From assembly GCA_937862575.1 (NCBI GenBank), contig CALMFM010000116.1, forward strand, positions 1-36,347: a DNA stretch of 36,347 bases. Direction: 5' to 3'. The position numbers were made by a program, and so were the translations under genes. The notes below the pieces were generated by a model that was not told the DNA's origin, ran no database searches, and saw only the letters and a list, made by a program, of their open reading frames with translations. Shown in pieces: positions 18,796 to 25,971 of this stretch. Position 1 is the first letter of the stretch; every line of letters starts with the position of its first letter. Source of the DNA: an uncultured Bacillota bacterium. GTDB taxonomy: Bacteria > Bacillota_I > Bacilli_A > Izemoplasmatales > Hujiaoplasmataceae.

Positions 18796-19029
18796 TTAGA
18801 ACAGACTATTCACCAACTCAAAAACTGACATAACGGCATCGACCAACAAGTACCCGAGTATTATGGCCACAGCCATAAATATGAAACGGATTTGGTCCGA
18901 AGAGTTTTTCTTGAAAATCTTGGTCAAATCAATAGCTTGCATAGCTTTGAAAATGAAAACGACCGCCACAAAGAACATAATTATTCTGGTTATTGTAAAT
19001 ATATCTTGATCTAGCGCTAGAAAATACAT
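18796..19029 (-). CDS. Small membrane protein, DUF1146 (YwzB-like)
   Basis: A 77-residue protein with two membrane helices (about 9-27 and 49-70) separated by a basic loop, AIDLTKIFKKNSSDQIR, the conserved core of DUF1146 proteins such as YwzB. Function unknown; in other Bacillota it is often near the ATP synthase operon, which is not the case here. ATG 19029 has GGAGTG five bases upstream. The longer frame to 19158 lacks a ribosome binding site and runs into the upstream gene. It starts 4 bp after the stop of the NusG-II gene, so the two are co-transcribed and end at the terminator inside yigZ. Confidence 0.8.
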   Translation of the reverse strand: MYFLALDQDIFTITRIIMFFVAVVFIFKAMQAIDLTKIFKKNSSDQIRFIFMAVAIILGYLLVDAVMSVFELVNSLF

Positions 19030-19033
19030 ATAA

Positions 19034-19576
19034 TCACTCCAATACTGAATCCGGCACAAATTGGTCGGAATCCAAATTTGTATAAATATCAATGACGAGT
19101 TCATTGGGCAAACAGACAATTGGTTCAAGGTGAGAGGCGGAAGGACCTTGAAGTTCACATAAATCCTTTGGACTTTCTTGGTATACCACTGATATCTTGT
19201 TATTAAGAACCAATAATTTTATTCCAACTATATCATTGTCTCTTGCATATGAATCTATTTCATAAAGATTTGTCATGTCGGTAGTCACTTTCCCGGGAAC
19301 GTAGAATATTCCTTCTTCTGACCTGCCAACATCGATGAGATCCTTATAATCAGTATCATATATTACGTAGTCGTTTGTTTCCAAATCAATCATCATTATA
19401 AGCGTGTTCTCATAAGTAATCTTTGCGTAAATATTTCCCGTGGCTTGAACTGCCTCATATATTTTGAACCCGATGAAAGAGAAAACGCCGATAATCAATA
19501 TCAAAGATATTATCAGATAATCAATTTTTTTGATGATATCACCGCCGTTTCTATTAATAATTATATCATTTCCCAT
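19034..19576 (-). CDS. Membrane-anchored NusG domain II protein
   Basis: A single membrane helix (KIDYLIISLILIIGVFSFIGF) is followed by an extracytoplasmic NusG_II domain ending in the hallmark SPKDLCELQGPSASHLEPIVCLPNELVIDIY, with the paired cysteines DLC and IVC. Proteins of this type neighbour ApbE and Gx-transporter genes in Bacillota, and both lie close by here; I recall similar genes in flavin-based electron-transfer loci. The start is uncertain. ATG 19576 is in frame but has no ribosome binding site, and the -10 box TGATATAAT (19560-19568) lies inside that version. The genome's usual GGTGAT-3 nt-start layout instead points to an ATC codon at 19534. It runs divergently from apbE. Confidence 0.75.
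   Translation of the reverse strand: MGNDIIINRNGGDIIKKIDYLIISLILIIGVFSFIGFKIYEAVQATGNIYAKITYENTLIMMIDLETNDYVIYDTDYKDLIDVGRSEEGIFYVPGKVTTDMTNLYEIDSYARDNDIVGIKLLVLNNKISVVYQESPKDLCELQGPSASHLEPIVCLPNELVIDIYTNLDSDQFVPDSVLE
19560..19568 (-). promoter_or_regulatory. Extended -10 box before the NusG-II gene
   Basis: TGATATAAT on the minus strand, 16 bp before GGCGGTGAT. The layout matches the promoter-leader of the acyltransferase gene at 28923, and it supports a translation start downstream of ATG 19576. Confidence 0.5.
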
Positions 19577-19595
19577 AAACATTAAGGAGTTTTTT

Positions 19596-20723
19596 ATGAA
19601 AAAGTTACTAACAATGTTGATTGCATTCCTTCTTATAGTAACGCTATATGGCTGTGCCCAAGAAACTAATCCCAACGAGGATTATTGTATTTTAGGCGCT
19701 AAAGAGGGAGTATATATCTGTGAGAAAAGGTTGACGTCATATTTTGATACAACAATTTCACTGAAGTTATATTATTCAGTAGACGAAAGTTATAATATCG
19801 AAGAAATATTTTCCTACTTTGAAGATACTGTAACTTTATATCACAAATATTTTGATAAATATCACGAATACGAAGGCATTACTAATATTTATACCATTAA
19901 CCACTCTAATGAATCTTTGATTTTGGATAAGGAATTATTTGACGCAATCTATTTCGCTGCCGAAAACGAATCCTTGGTATTATCAGGCGGTACTCCACTT
20001 TTTGATATCGCTCTTAACCCGGTTTTGGAAATTTGGCACAATGCAAGAGAAAGCGATGATTGTATTGTGACTGACGGTATAACATATTGTCCGGTCCCAA
20101 ATGATTTGATTGATGAAGGCGAATTCAATACTGATCCAAATCTAATCTCCTTGAACCCAGTAACATATTCTCTAAGTTTTGATATGCCTGATATGTCCAT
20201 TGACCTAGGTGGAATGGCAAAAGGATACATTTCAAAAGTAATCGAGGAACACCTAAACGATCTTGGAGTAACCTACTTGCTTAACACAGGGAATTCAAAC
20301 GTCGTTGCCGGGGGAGATAATCCTAATAACGATGACGGGTATTATTATATTGCTTTAACAACTCCAACTACTGATTACACATATTATGGAGAATATTATA
20401 TGTATTTGCGAGTGCCTCCGGGTCTAGCAGTTGTTACTAGTGGTAATTATCAAAGATTTTTCATAGGAATAGATGATCAGGAAATATACCATCATATCAT
20501 CAATCCAATTACAAATTATCCTGGCGGGGAGACCATGAGTATCACAGTACTATATGAAGATTCGGCTCTGGCTGACATCTTATCGACGGCTATCTTCCTA
20601 TTGCCTTTAGAAGATGCGATTGAATTTGTGAACGCTTTTGATGGGCTTGAAGCGGTATGGTACAAATTTGATGGTTCTTATGTTTACAGTCAAGGCTTTG
20701 CAAGTTACATTTACAATGCTTAA
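19596..20723 (+). CDS. apbE: FAD:protein FMN transferase ApbE (lipoprotein)
   Basis: Transfers FMN from FAD to a Thr of exported target proteins. The N-terminus is a lipoprotein signal with lipobox LYGC, so the 375-residue protein is anchored outside the membrane. ApbE motifs in order: FDTTISL, a long helix KYFDKYHEY, SGGTPLFDIAL, DLGGMAKGYISK, LNTGNSNVVAGG, VVTSGNYQRFF, HHIINPITNYP, and SALADILSTAIFLL. They cover the FAD/Mg sites of the family. ATG 19596 has AAGGAG six bases upstream; a longer frame to 19530 would bury the signal peptide. Neighbours are the divergent NusG-II gene and the convergent Gx protein. The natural substrate (FMN-binding protein, RnfG/NqrC-like or PplA-like) is not in the window. 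Confidence 0.93.
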   Translation: MKKLLTMLIAFLLIVTLYGCAQETNPNEDYCILGAKEGVYICEKRLTSYFDTTISLKLYYSVDESYNIEEIFSYFEDTVTLYHKYFDKYHEYEGITNIYTINHSNESLILDKELFDAIYFAAENESLVLSGGTPLFDIALNPVLEIWHNARESDDCIVTDGITYCPVPNDLIDEGEFNTDPNLISLNPVTYSLSFDMPDMSIDLGGMAKGYISKVIEEHLNDLGVTYLLNTGNSNVVAGGDNPNNDDGYYYIALTTPTTDYTYYGEYYMYLRVPPGLAVVTSGNYQRFFIGIDDQEIYHHIINPITNYPGGETMSITVLYEDSALADILSTAIFLLPLEDAIEFVNAFDGLEAVWYKFDGSYVYSQGFASYIYNA

Positions 20724-20749
20724 AAAAACACTTCACAAGAAGTGTTTTT
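20724..20749. terminator. Bidirectional terminator between apbE and Gx gene
   Basis: AAAAACACTTC-ACAA-GAAGTGTTTTT, a perfect hairpin with A/T runs as its outer stem. It works in both directions between convergent genes and touches the stop codon of the Gx gene. Confidence 0.85.
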
Positions 20750-21254
20750 AATATGATCTGATTTTTTCTGAAAATAATGTGATAATCCTTTTTGAAAGGT
20801 AGCCGGTAATGATTCCGGTCGGCACACTCATAATCATCATGTATGGTAAATAATAGATTAAACTGGTTGTGTTCAAAATGAAAATTACAATCGCTATCTG
20901 TCCAACCATATGCATCAGTGAAGCCAAGACAGATACAGTGAAGATGGATAATTTTGACTTGCATAAAAGAATCATGACCAATAGCGCCATCAATCCTCCG
21001 CCTAGACTAATCCAAAATGACTGAGAGAACAATCCGGTGTATAATAGGCCAACCAAGAAAATTCTTATGACTGCGACTATCGTTCCTTCTTTTCTACCCA
21101 CGGTATATATAACAACCAAAGTAGCAATATTGGCAAGCCCCAATTTTATTCCTGGAAATGCAAATAGAAAAGATGATAATGCGGTTTCTACAATGCTTAA
21201 GACGATACTTGCGGCAATCATCATTGCCAGAAATACTATTTTACGAGTGCTCAA
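20748..21254 (-). CDS. Gx transporter / heptaprenyl diphosphate synthase component I-like membrane protein
   Basis: About 168 residues with five or six membrane helices. MMIAASIVLSIVETALSS, FPGIKLGLANIATL and FLVGLLYTGLFSQSFWISLGGGLMALLVM are typical of the Hpre_diP_synt_I/Gx family, an ECF-S-like membrane family. Substrate unknown; flavin or isoprenoid roles have been suggested from context. The gene has no ATG at the right place. A TTG at 21254 lies six bases after GAGGAG, itself inside the last codons of the upstream gene, so translation is coupled with a 2-bp gap. The in-frame extension to 21335 would only read the upstream gene in another frame. Nearness to apbE and the NusG-II gene supports a joint redox/flavin function. 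Confidence 0.82.
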   Translation of the reverse strand: MSTRKIVFLAMMIAASIVLSIVETALSSFLFAFPGIKLGLANIATLVVIYTVGRKEGTIVAVIRIFLVGLLYTGLFSQSFWISLGGGLMALLVMILLCKSKLSIFTVSVLASLMHMVGQIAIVIFILNTTSLIYYLPYMMIMSVPTGIITGYLSKRIITLFSEKIRSY

Positions 21255-21256
21255 AC

Positions 21257-21667
21257 CTATCTCCTCGCTGTCAGGTAAAGATAAAGCATGACTAAAGGCC
21301 AGAATAACAAGGCAATCGCAATGAATACAAACCATAACACATCAGGCGTCAATTGAAAATTTAAATATGCCACAAGCCCGGTTACAATCAAGTATGCCAA
21401 AGAAGCAAACAACAATTGGTTGCGTCTCCTTTTCACTGCATTCTTGATATTCTTCTCATATTCAGGAAATGCCTTGAGAACATCTTCGGCATTACCGAAT
21501 TCCTTTATGGATAGTTCAATAGCCTCTTCTCTCGTGTTTCCTTGTTCAACTAAATCTTCAACTTTTTCCTCAAGGCTGGTGGTCAAAATATCCACCAGTT
21601 CTTTTTTATCTTCCTCGTTGAACAAATCCTTCAATAATCTGGTTACGAATCTTTTGATGTTATTCAT
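21257..21667 (-). CDS. HAAS/DUF1700-like membrane protein
   Basis: A 136-residue protein. The N-terminal helical part (about 1-75) has LLKDLFNEEDKKELVDILTT and EAIELSIKEFGNAEDVLKAF, the amphipathic pattern of HAAS/permease-prefix domains that accompany PadR regulators. Two membrane helices follow (about 84-103 and 111-132). Such proteins usually act as partners of, or are controlled by, the PadR protein encoded just upstream. Start and stop of the two genes overlap by 4 bp (ATGA type). Its own stop overlaps the ribosome binding region of the Gx gene. No enzymatic motif is seen. Confidence 0.78.
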   Translation of the reverse strand: MNNIKRFVTRLLKDLFNEEDKKELVDILTTSLEEKVEDLVEQGNTREEAIELSIKEFGNAEDVLKAFPEYEKNIKNAVKRRRNQLLFASLAYLIVTGLVAYLNFQLTPDVLWFVFIAIALLFWPLVMLYLYLTARR

Positions 21668-21996
21668 GATACGTCATCCCCCAGTACATTGCTCATGATT
21701 ACTTTCAAGGTTTTGTATTCCTTGATTAGTTCGCCATAATACGCCTTTCCAAAAGGTGTAATTTTGTAATATCTTCTTTTTCTTCCGTGAGATTTTTCAC
21801 CCATATAGGACGAAATCAATTCTCTTTTTTCCAATCGTTGAACAACTGAATACAAAGTGGCTTCACGAATATCGAATACATCATTGGTTCTGCCTTTGAT
21901 CTCATTGACTATCTCATAACCATACATATCTTTTTCCTGAAGAAGTTTCAGAATCAAGGTATCGATATTGCCCCTTATGATATCACTGTTAATCAT
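21664..21996 (-). CDS. PadR-family transcriptional regulator
   Basis: A 110-residue winged-helix regulator with the PadR core: LKLLQEKDMYGYEIVNEIK, REATLYSVVQRLEKRELISSY, and KRRYYKITPFGKAYYGEL. PadR proteins are usually repressors that respond to toxic or membrane stress and control the neighbouring membrane protein genes. Here the targets are likely this operon itself, PadR-HAAS-Gx, possibly including DegV 13 bp upstream. No clear operator was recognised. AAAAAGGGG before ATG 21996 is the ribosome binding site. Confidence 0.92.
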   Translation of the reverse strand: MINSDIIRGNIDTLILKLLQEKDMYGYEIVNEIKGRTNDVFDIREATLYSVVQRLEKRELISSYMGEKSHGRKRRYYKITPFGKAYYGELIKEYKTLKVIMSNVLGDDVS

Positions 21997-22009
21997 GTGG
22001 TACCCCTTT

Positions 22010-22864
22010 TTATCTATTTACAATATAACCAATAGTCACAGCTCCCGGACCGCTATGCGCTCCTACTGCTGGTGTTAACAAGTAATCCTTTATTTCACCG
22101 ACATTAGGTCTGGCTTCGGTCACTTTTTCACGAATATAGTTGGCTGTTTCCAAATTATTGGCGTGTACTATAAAAGTTTCGATGTTTTTGCCTTCTGTCT
22201 CTTCAAGATATTTCTCAATGACTCTATCGACGGCTTTACCAAAGGTACGAATTTTTTCTACGCTGACTACAGCGCCTTCCTTGTTGATTTCCAAAAGTGG
22301 TTTTATTTTCAGAGCATTGGCTATGAATCCGGCGGCGTTTGACAAACGTCCGTTTTTCACAAGATAACTCAAATCATTTACTGCGAAATACATATGATTG
22401 TTATCGCGTATCCATTCGAGATCTTTCATGATTTCTTCGATAGATTTACCTGCCTTGAATCCTTCATGAGCTGCGAATACCATCTTGCATTCAATATAGC
22501 CAACCGATTTGGAATCAAAAACCCTGACATCTACTCCCTCAATCATCTTCGCGGCAAGCAAAGCATTTTCATAGATACCGCTCATCTTGGAAGAGATAGT
22601 GATAAATATGATTGTATCGCAGCCGTCAGCTTTTAAATTCTCATAAAATTCCAACATTGTTCCTGTAGAAGCCATCGCAGTTCTTGGAAATAATGAAGAA
22701 TCACTTTTCAGCATCTCATAGAATTTATCGGCAGTTAGTTCTTCATAGTCGACATATTCTTTTCCACCCATAAGAATCGTGGATCTGATAATTCCAACTT
22801 GATAATCGTGCTTAATGTAGTCAATTGCAGAGTTTGTACAAACCAATACACCTAATTTATTCAT
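22010..22864 (-). CDS. DegV family fatty-acid-binding protein (copy 1)
   Basis: A 284-residue DegV/FakB-type protein that binds one fatty acid and presents it to a kinase (FakA) in Bacillota phospholipid synthesis. Family marks: CTNSAIDY near the N-terminus, FITISSKMSGIYENALLAA (the SxxSGTY-type loop), the NDLSYLVKNGRLSNAAGFIAN segment, LKIKPLLEI, and the C-terminal PAVGAHSGPGAVTIGY. The usual opening DSxxDL is altered (TNSAIDYIK), so ligand choice may differ from copy 2 at 27933. RBS GGGGGTC precedes ATG 22864. A TATAAT at 22896-22901 may serve as -10. It leads the DegV-PadR-HAAS-Gx operon. No FakA gene is in the window. Confidence 0.92.
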   Translation of the reverse strand: MNKLGVLVCTNSAIDYIKHDYQVGIIRSTILMGGKEYVDYEELTADKFYEMLKSDSSLFPRTAMASTGTMLEFYENLKADGCDTIIFITISSKMSGIYENALLAAKMIEGVDVRVFDSKSVGYIECKMVFAAHEGFKAGKSIEEIMKDLEWIRDNNHMYFAVNDLSYLVKNGRLSNAAGFIANALKIKPLLEINKEGAVVSVEKIRTFGKAVDRVIEKYLEETEGKNIETFIVHANNLETANYIREKVTEARPNVGEIKDYLLTPAVGAHSGPGAVTIGYIVNR

Positions 22865-22935
22865 ATAATGACCCCCTATAAAGTCTTCTATTTAAATTAT
22901 AACTGAATATCTGTCAATTTACAATACTGAGCGGG

Positions 22936-24516
22936 TTATCTACCTTTTTTGGAAATTGAAACTTGTACTTTTCTTCCTTTAAGCTTCTTGTGATTACAAA
23001 TTCCCAAGATTGGTTGAGCATATTTCTTTGGAACTGTAAAGAATGAGAATTCTGTCAATATGGCGATATCCTGAATCTCTTTGGATTGAATGTTGATCTT
23101 TGATCTGATGAAATCAAGTATGTCTGACACTGTAAGCCCGTCTCTTTTTCCAACGTTAAGATGGAATCTTTCAACCTCGCCTGTAGGAGCTGATTTAAAT
23201 GTCTTCTTCTCGAATGTCTCATTGATGTCATCTTTGTTTTGAGAAGCGTCAGCTTCGGAGTCAAGCATTTTAAGAAGAGCTACAATAATTTGGTCCTCCG
23301 GCAATTTTGCTTGAATCAATTTATTTAATGTAGAATACTCTTTTTCCAGATTTTGACTCTCAATCACACTAGTTACTGATTCGACAAACTTGTCGGACCG
23401 CACATCCATGACTCTTTCATAAGATGGAATATTTCTTCTTTTGATTGTTGTTCCGGTAATTCTTTCGATTTCTTCTATCTTCTTCAGTTCACCTTTGGAA
23501 ACCAAAGTAAAGGAATAACCTAGATTACCTATTCTTCCGGTTCTTCCGATTCTATGAACATAATACTCAGCTTTTTCTGGAGTGTCATAATTGAATACCG
23601 CTTCAACATTTTTGATGTCAAGACCTCTGGCCGCCACGTCTGTGGCTACGAGGACTTCAATTATTCCTTGATGGAATTTGTTGAGGACATCAAGTCTTGT
23701 CGTTTGAGGAAGGTCTCCATGAATCTTGTCACAATTTATTTTACGGTCAATCAGTTCTTTTGTCAGTTCGTCGACTCTGGCTTTAGTATTACAAAATATC
23801 AAAGAAAGATTGGGGCGATATATATTTAGAAGTCTATATAAAGCCTCTGTTTTATTTTCTTTATTAACTTTATAGTAGTATTGTGATACATCTTGATTGG
23901 TCATATCAGCGCCAACTGATGTGACAACTTCAGGATTAATCATATAATTTTTGGCTAAACGCACAATCTGTTCGGGCATGGTTGCGGAAAACATTAAGGT
24001 TTGTTTATTTTCAGGTGCATACGAGAAAATGGTTTCAATGTCTTCAATAAATCCCATCTTTAACATCTCGTCTGCTTCATCCAATATGAAATAACGCAAG
24101 TTTTCTAATTTTACGGTTTTTCTTTTTATATGGTCGAGAAGTCTTCCTGGTGTTCCTACAATTATCTGTGGTTTCTTTTTGAGATCACGCAGTTGTCTCG
24201 TTATTATCTCTCCGCCATAGACATCAACTATATCGAATCCATCGATATATTTGGCTATCTTTGTCAGTTCTCTTGTGATCTGTACTGCAAGTTCTCTTGT
24301 CGGAGTGATGATCAATGCCTGAATCGACCGATCGTAAAAATCAATCATTTCCAAAATCGGTATGCCAAAAGCGGCCGTTTTGCCAGTTCCGGTATGTGAA
24401 TTGCCAATGACATCTTTTCCTTGCAGCAGCAATGGGATTGTCTGTTTTTGTATTTCTGTCAATTCGACGAAACCCATTTCGTCGATTGCTCTTTGTATTT
24501 CTTGTTTTATTTTCAT
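22936..24516 (-). CDS. DEAD-box RNA helicase with DbpA-type RNA-binding domain
   Basis: ATP-dependent RNA helicase, 526 residues. Domain 1: Q-motif region TEIQKQTIPLLLQGKD, Walker A SHTGTGKTAAF, PTRELA, TPGRLLDHI, DEADEML, SATMP. Domain 2: LIFCNTKARVDEL, VATDVAARGLDI, YVHRIGRTGRIG. After a charged linker, residues about 440-526 form a DbpA-like RNA-binding domain (ERFHLNVGKRDGLTVSDIL...EFSFFTVPKKYA...KLKGRKVQVSISKKGR), which in YxiN/DbpA targets 23S rRNA. Role: ribosome assembly or cold-stress RNA remodelling, in the cytoplasm. The start follows AGAGG. It lies downstream of the rpsP-khpA-DUF523 terminator, and its leader can form a small hairpin (24536-24553). Confidence 0.95.
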   Translation of the reverse strand: MKIKQEIQRAIDEMGFVELTEIQKQTIPLLLQGKDVIGNSHTGTGKTAAFGIPILEMIDFYDRSIQALIITPTRELAVQITRELTKIAKYIDGFDIVDVYGGEIITRQLRDLKKKPQIIVGTPGRLLDHIKRKTVKLENLRYFILDEADEMLKMGFIEDIETIFSYAPENKQTLMFSATMPEQIVRLAKNYMINPEVVTSVGADMTNQDVSQYYYKVNKENKTEALYRLLNIYRPNLSLIFCNTKARVDELTKELIDRKINCDKIHGDLPQTTRLDVLNKFHQGIIEVLVATDVAARGLDIKNVEAVFNYDTPEKAEYYVHRIGRTGRIGNLGYSFTLVSKGELKKIEEIERITGTTIKRRNIPSYERVMDVRSDKFVESVTSVIESQNLEKEYSTLNKLIQAKLPEDQIIVALLKMLDSEADASQNKDDINETFEKKTFKSAPTGEVERFHLNVGKRDGLTVSDILDFIRSKINIQSKEIQDIAILTEFSFFTVPKKYAQPILGICNHKKLKGRKVQVSISKKGR

Positions 24517-24550
24517 TATTTACCTCTTATTTTCCTTTATGGTCTCCCAT

Positions 24551-24579
24551 AAAAAGCAAAAACCAACCAAAGCGGTTGG
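24551..24579 (-). terminator. Terminator of rpsP-khpA-DUF523
   Basis: On the minus strand CCAACC-GCTTT-GGTTGG is followed by TTTTTGCTTTTT. It lies between the DUF523 gene and the DEAD-box gene. Confidence 0.8.
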
Positions 24580-24580
24580 C

Positions 24581-25003
24581 TCATGTATCGAGATCGACAA
24601 TTTCAATGCCTTTCTCAAGCAGATATTTTGCAGTAACACCCAGACCTTTGGTTTTCCTATTACTGAATGTGCCATCGTAAACGGTTTTGTATCCGCATGA
24701 TGGTGAACCATCCTTTAGTATTACCCTCTTGCATCTGTTTTGTTCCAGTAATTCAAAAGTTTTTTCTTTGCCTGTTCTAAAGTTCTCAGAAACATCTAAT
24801 CCTTCGCGATTGATAACTCTGCCATCACTTTGAATTTCACAAGGTATTCTCGGAGTTCCTAACCCGCCGAACACTTCGGGACAAATCATTACAACTTCTT
24901 TTCCATTTATATAATCGATGACTTTCTGATTTAGATTATGGCCACCGTTATATTTGCAATTGACACCTAGTAGACAAGCGCTGACTGCGATTCTTTCTCT
25001 CAT
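24581..25003 (-). CDS. DUF523 domain protein
   Basis: A 140-residue DUF523 (YbbK-like) protein. Conserved marks: VSACLLGVNCKYNGGHN at the N-terminus, MICPEVFGGLGTPRIPCEI, and LKDGSPSCGYKTVYDGTF. The repeated cysteines (SACLLGVNC, ICPE, SPSCG) suggest metal or iron-sulfur binding; the function of the family is not established. It starts 2 bp after the khpA stop with no good ribosome binding site of its own, so it is probably translated by coupling. It ends just before a terminator. Confidence 0.9.
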   Translation of the reverse strand: MRERIAVSACLLGVNCKYNGGHNLNQKVIDYINGKEVVMICPEVFGGLGTPRIPCEIQSDGRVINREGLDVSENFRTGKEKTFELLEQNRCKRVILKDGSPSCGYKTVYDGTFSNRKTKGLGVTAKYLLEKGIEIVDLDT

Positions 25004-25005
25004 CT

Positions 25006-25254
25006 TTAGAATGAATCGATATCGATGTTAATCTTCTTGCCCATTCTGGAAGCCGCAGCGTAGGCTATTGTCCGAATCGCGTTAGCAATTCTACCGCTTC
25101 TGCCGATAACTCTTCCTAAATCTTCTTGATTGACAAGCACTTGTATTGTAATAGAAGTTTCATCCTCTGAAAATTTTTTCACCAATAAATCTTCAGGATG
25201 TATGACCAATGGCGTTACCAAATCTAATACTAGTTTTTCAAAATCAACAGCCAT
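25006..25254 (-). CDS. khpA: RNA-binding KH protein KhpA
   Basis: An 82-residue single KH-domain protein. The GxxG loop is in GRVIGRSGRIANAIRTI (about 47-63), with flanking beta strands. In Bacillota, KhpA pairs with KhpB (Jag) to bind RNA and influence cell-envelope growth. It follows rpsP by 11 bp, the order usual in Firmicutes (rpsP-khpA-rimM-trmD). Here rimM, trmD and rplS do not follow; a DUF523 gene takes their place. Confidence 0.93.
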   Translation of the reverse strand: MAVDFEKLVLDLVTPLVIHPEDLLVKKFSEDETSITIQVLVNQEDLGRVIGRSGRIANAIRTIAYAAASRMGKKINIDIDSF

Positions 25255-25265
25255 TTTCGGGACTC

Positions 25266-25535
25266 CTACTTACTGTTTTTTTCAGCAACAAATTGGCGAA
25301 TGATTCCTGCTTTTGAGAAGATGCTTCTGACTGTGTCTGTAGGTTGAGCTCCCTTGTTCAGCCAAGCCAGTACTTTTTCATTTTCGATTTGAACGTATGC
25401 TGGTTCCCTTGTTGGATCATATACACCAACAATTTCCAAAAATCTACCATCTCTTGGTTTTCTTGAGTCGGCAGCGACTATTCTGTAGAAAGGTTTTTTC
25501 GTTGTACCAAATCTTTGTAATCTAAGTTTAATCAT
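25266..25535 (-). CDS. rpsP: 30S ribosomal protein S16
   Basis: Ribosomal protein bS16, 89 residues, a typical length. Hallmarks: MIKLRLQRFGTTKKPFYRIV, ADSRKPRDGRFLEIVGVYDP and AQPTDTVRSIFSKAG. Needed for assembly of the 30S subunit. The ribosome binding site is AGGAGG, eight bases before ATG. The promoter at 25567-25595 gives a leader of about 25 bases. First gene of rpsP-khpA-DUF523. Confidence 0.98.
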   Translation of the reverse strand: MIKLRLQRFGTTKKPFYRIVAADSRKPRDGRFLEIVGVYDPTREPAYVQIENEKVLAWLNKGAQPTDTVRSIFSKAGIIRQFVAEKNSK

Positions 25536-25566
25536 TAATTATTCCTCCTAAATTTCATTCCTACTT

Positions 25567-25595
25567 ATTCTAACAAAAAAACAAGTATCTGTCAA
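25567..25595 (-). promoter_or_regulatory. rpsP promoter overlapping an upstream terminator
   Basis: TTGACA (25590-25595), 17-bp spacer, TAGAAT (25567-25572) on the minus strand. The -35 box is part of the 3' arm of the terminator hairpin of ylbG, and the T-run forms the spacer. Confidence 0.85.
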
Positions 25596-25616
25596 GTAAT
25601 TTTTATTGACAGATAC
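25573..25616 (-). terminator. Terminator of ylbG
   Basis: On the minus strand GTATCTGTCAA-TAAAAATTAC-TTGACAGATAC is a perfect 11-bp stem with a 10-base loop, followed by TTGTTTTTTTG. Confidence 0.8.
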
Positions 25617-25625
25617 AAATATTTT

Positions 25626-25850
25626 TTATATTCCAATTTCTGGCATATCTACATATGATTCTTCTATTTTTCTAATGAGTTTGTTATTCTTAAGTTCTTT
25701 TCGAATATTGTTTAAATCTTTGGCATTACAATATCCGGTGAGATACTTGCCAGCCTCATTTACATATACTACATTTATGTTGTATTTATCTAATGTTTTC
25801 ACAACTTTTGAATTTTGGAAGTAGATAACTATTCCTTTTCTTTCAACCAC
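25626..25850 (-). CDS. ylbG: YlbG family protein (DUF2129)
   Basis: A 74-residue cytoplasmic protein of the YlbG/UPF0298 family: ERKGIVIYFQNSKVVKTLDKY, VVYVNEAGKYLTGYC, LIRKIEESYVDMPEI, equivalent to the family's GL.VW.YSLKQ..LRRYG and FVK.V.PSYRP segments. Function unknown. A GTG at 25850 lies four bases after GGTGAT, the ribosome binding site form used by several genes here; ATG 25862 lies upstream of that site and has none of its own, so GTG is preferred. TGATATAAT (25877-25885) is the promoter element. Confidence 0.82.
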   Translation of the reverse strand: MVERKGIVIYFQNSKVVKTLDKYNINVVYVNEAGKYLTGYCNAKDLNNIRKELKNNKLIRKIEESYVDMPEIGI

Positions 25851-25876
25851 GATTATCACCATCTTTTTATGCTAAG

Positions 25877-25885
25877 ATTATATCA
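25877..25885 (-). promoter_or_regulatory. Extended -10 promoter of ylbG
   Basis: TGATATAAT on the minus strand (TATAAT 25877-25882), about 17 bp before GGTGAT. Confidence 0.6.
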
Positions 25886-25949
25886 TATTTCATTCAACTA
25901 TTCCAGTGTTTCAAAAGTTAAAGTGCTTTTATTTAATGAAGTGATTTGG

Positions 25950-25955
25950 TATAAT
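25950..25955 (+). promoter_or_regulatory. -10 box of def
   Basis: TATAAT only 6 bp before GTGGTGAT, so the def mRNA would have an extremely short leader. No good -35 box is seen. Confidence 0.5.
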
Positions 25956-25971
25956 ATGCGTGGTGATAAAA

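Noticed and set aside
22896-22917. TTGACA and TATAAT before DegV copy 1 as one promoter
   Set aside because: The boxes are only 10 bp apart, too close to be a pair; TATAAT may work with a weaker upstream box.
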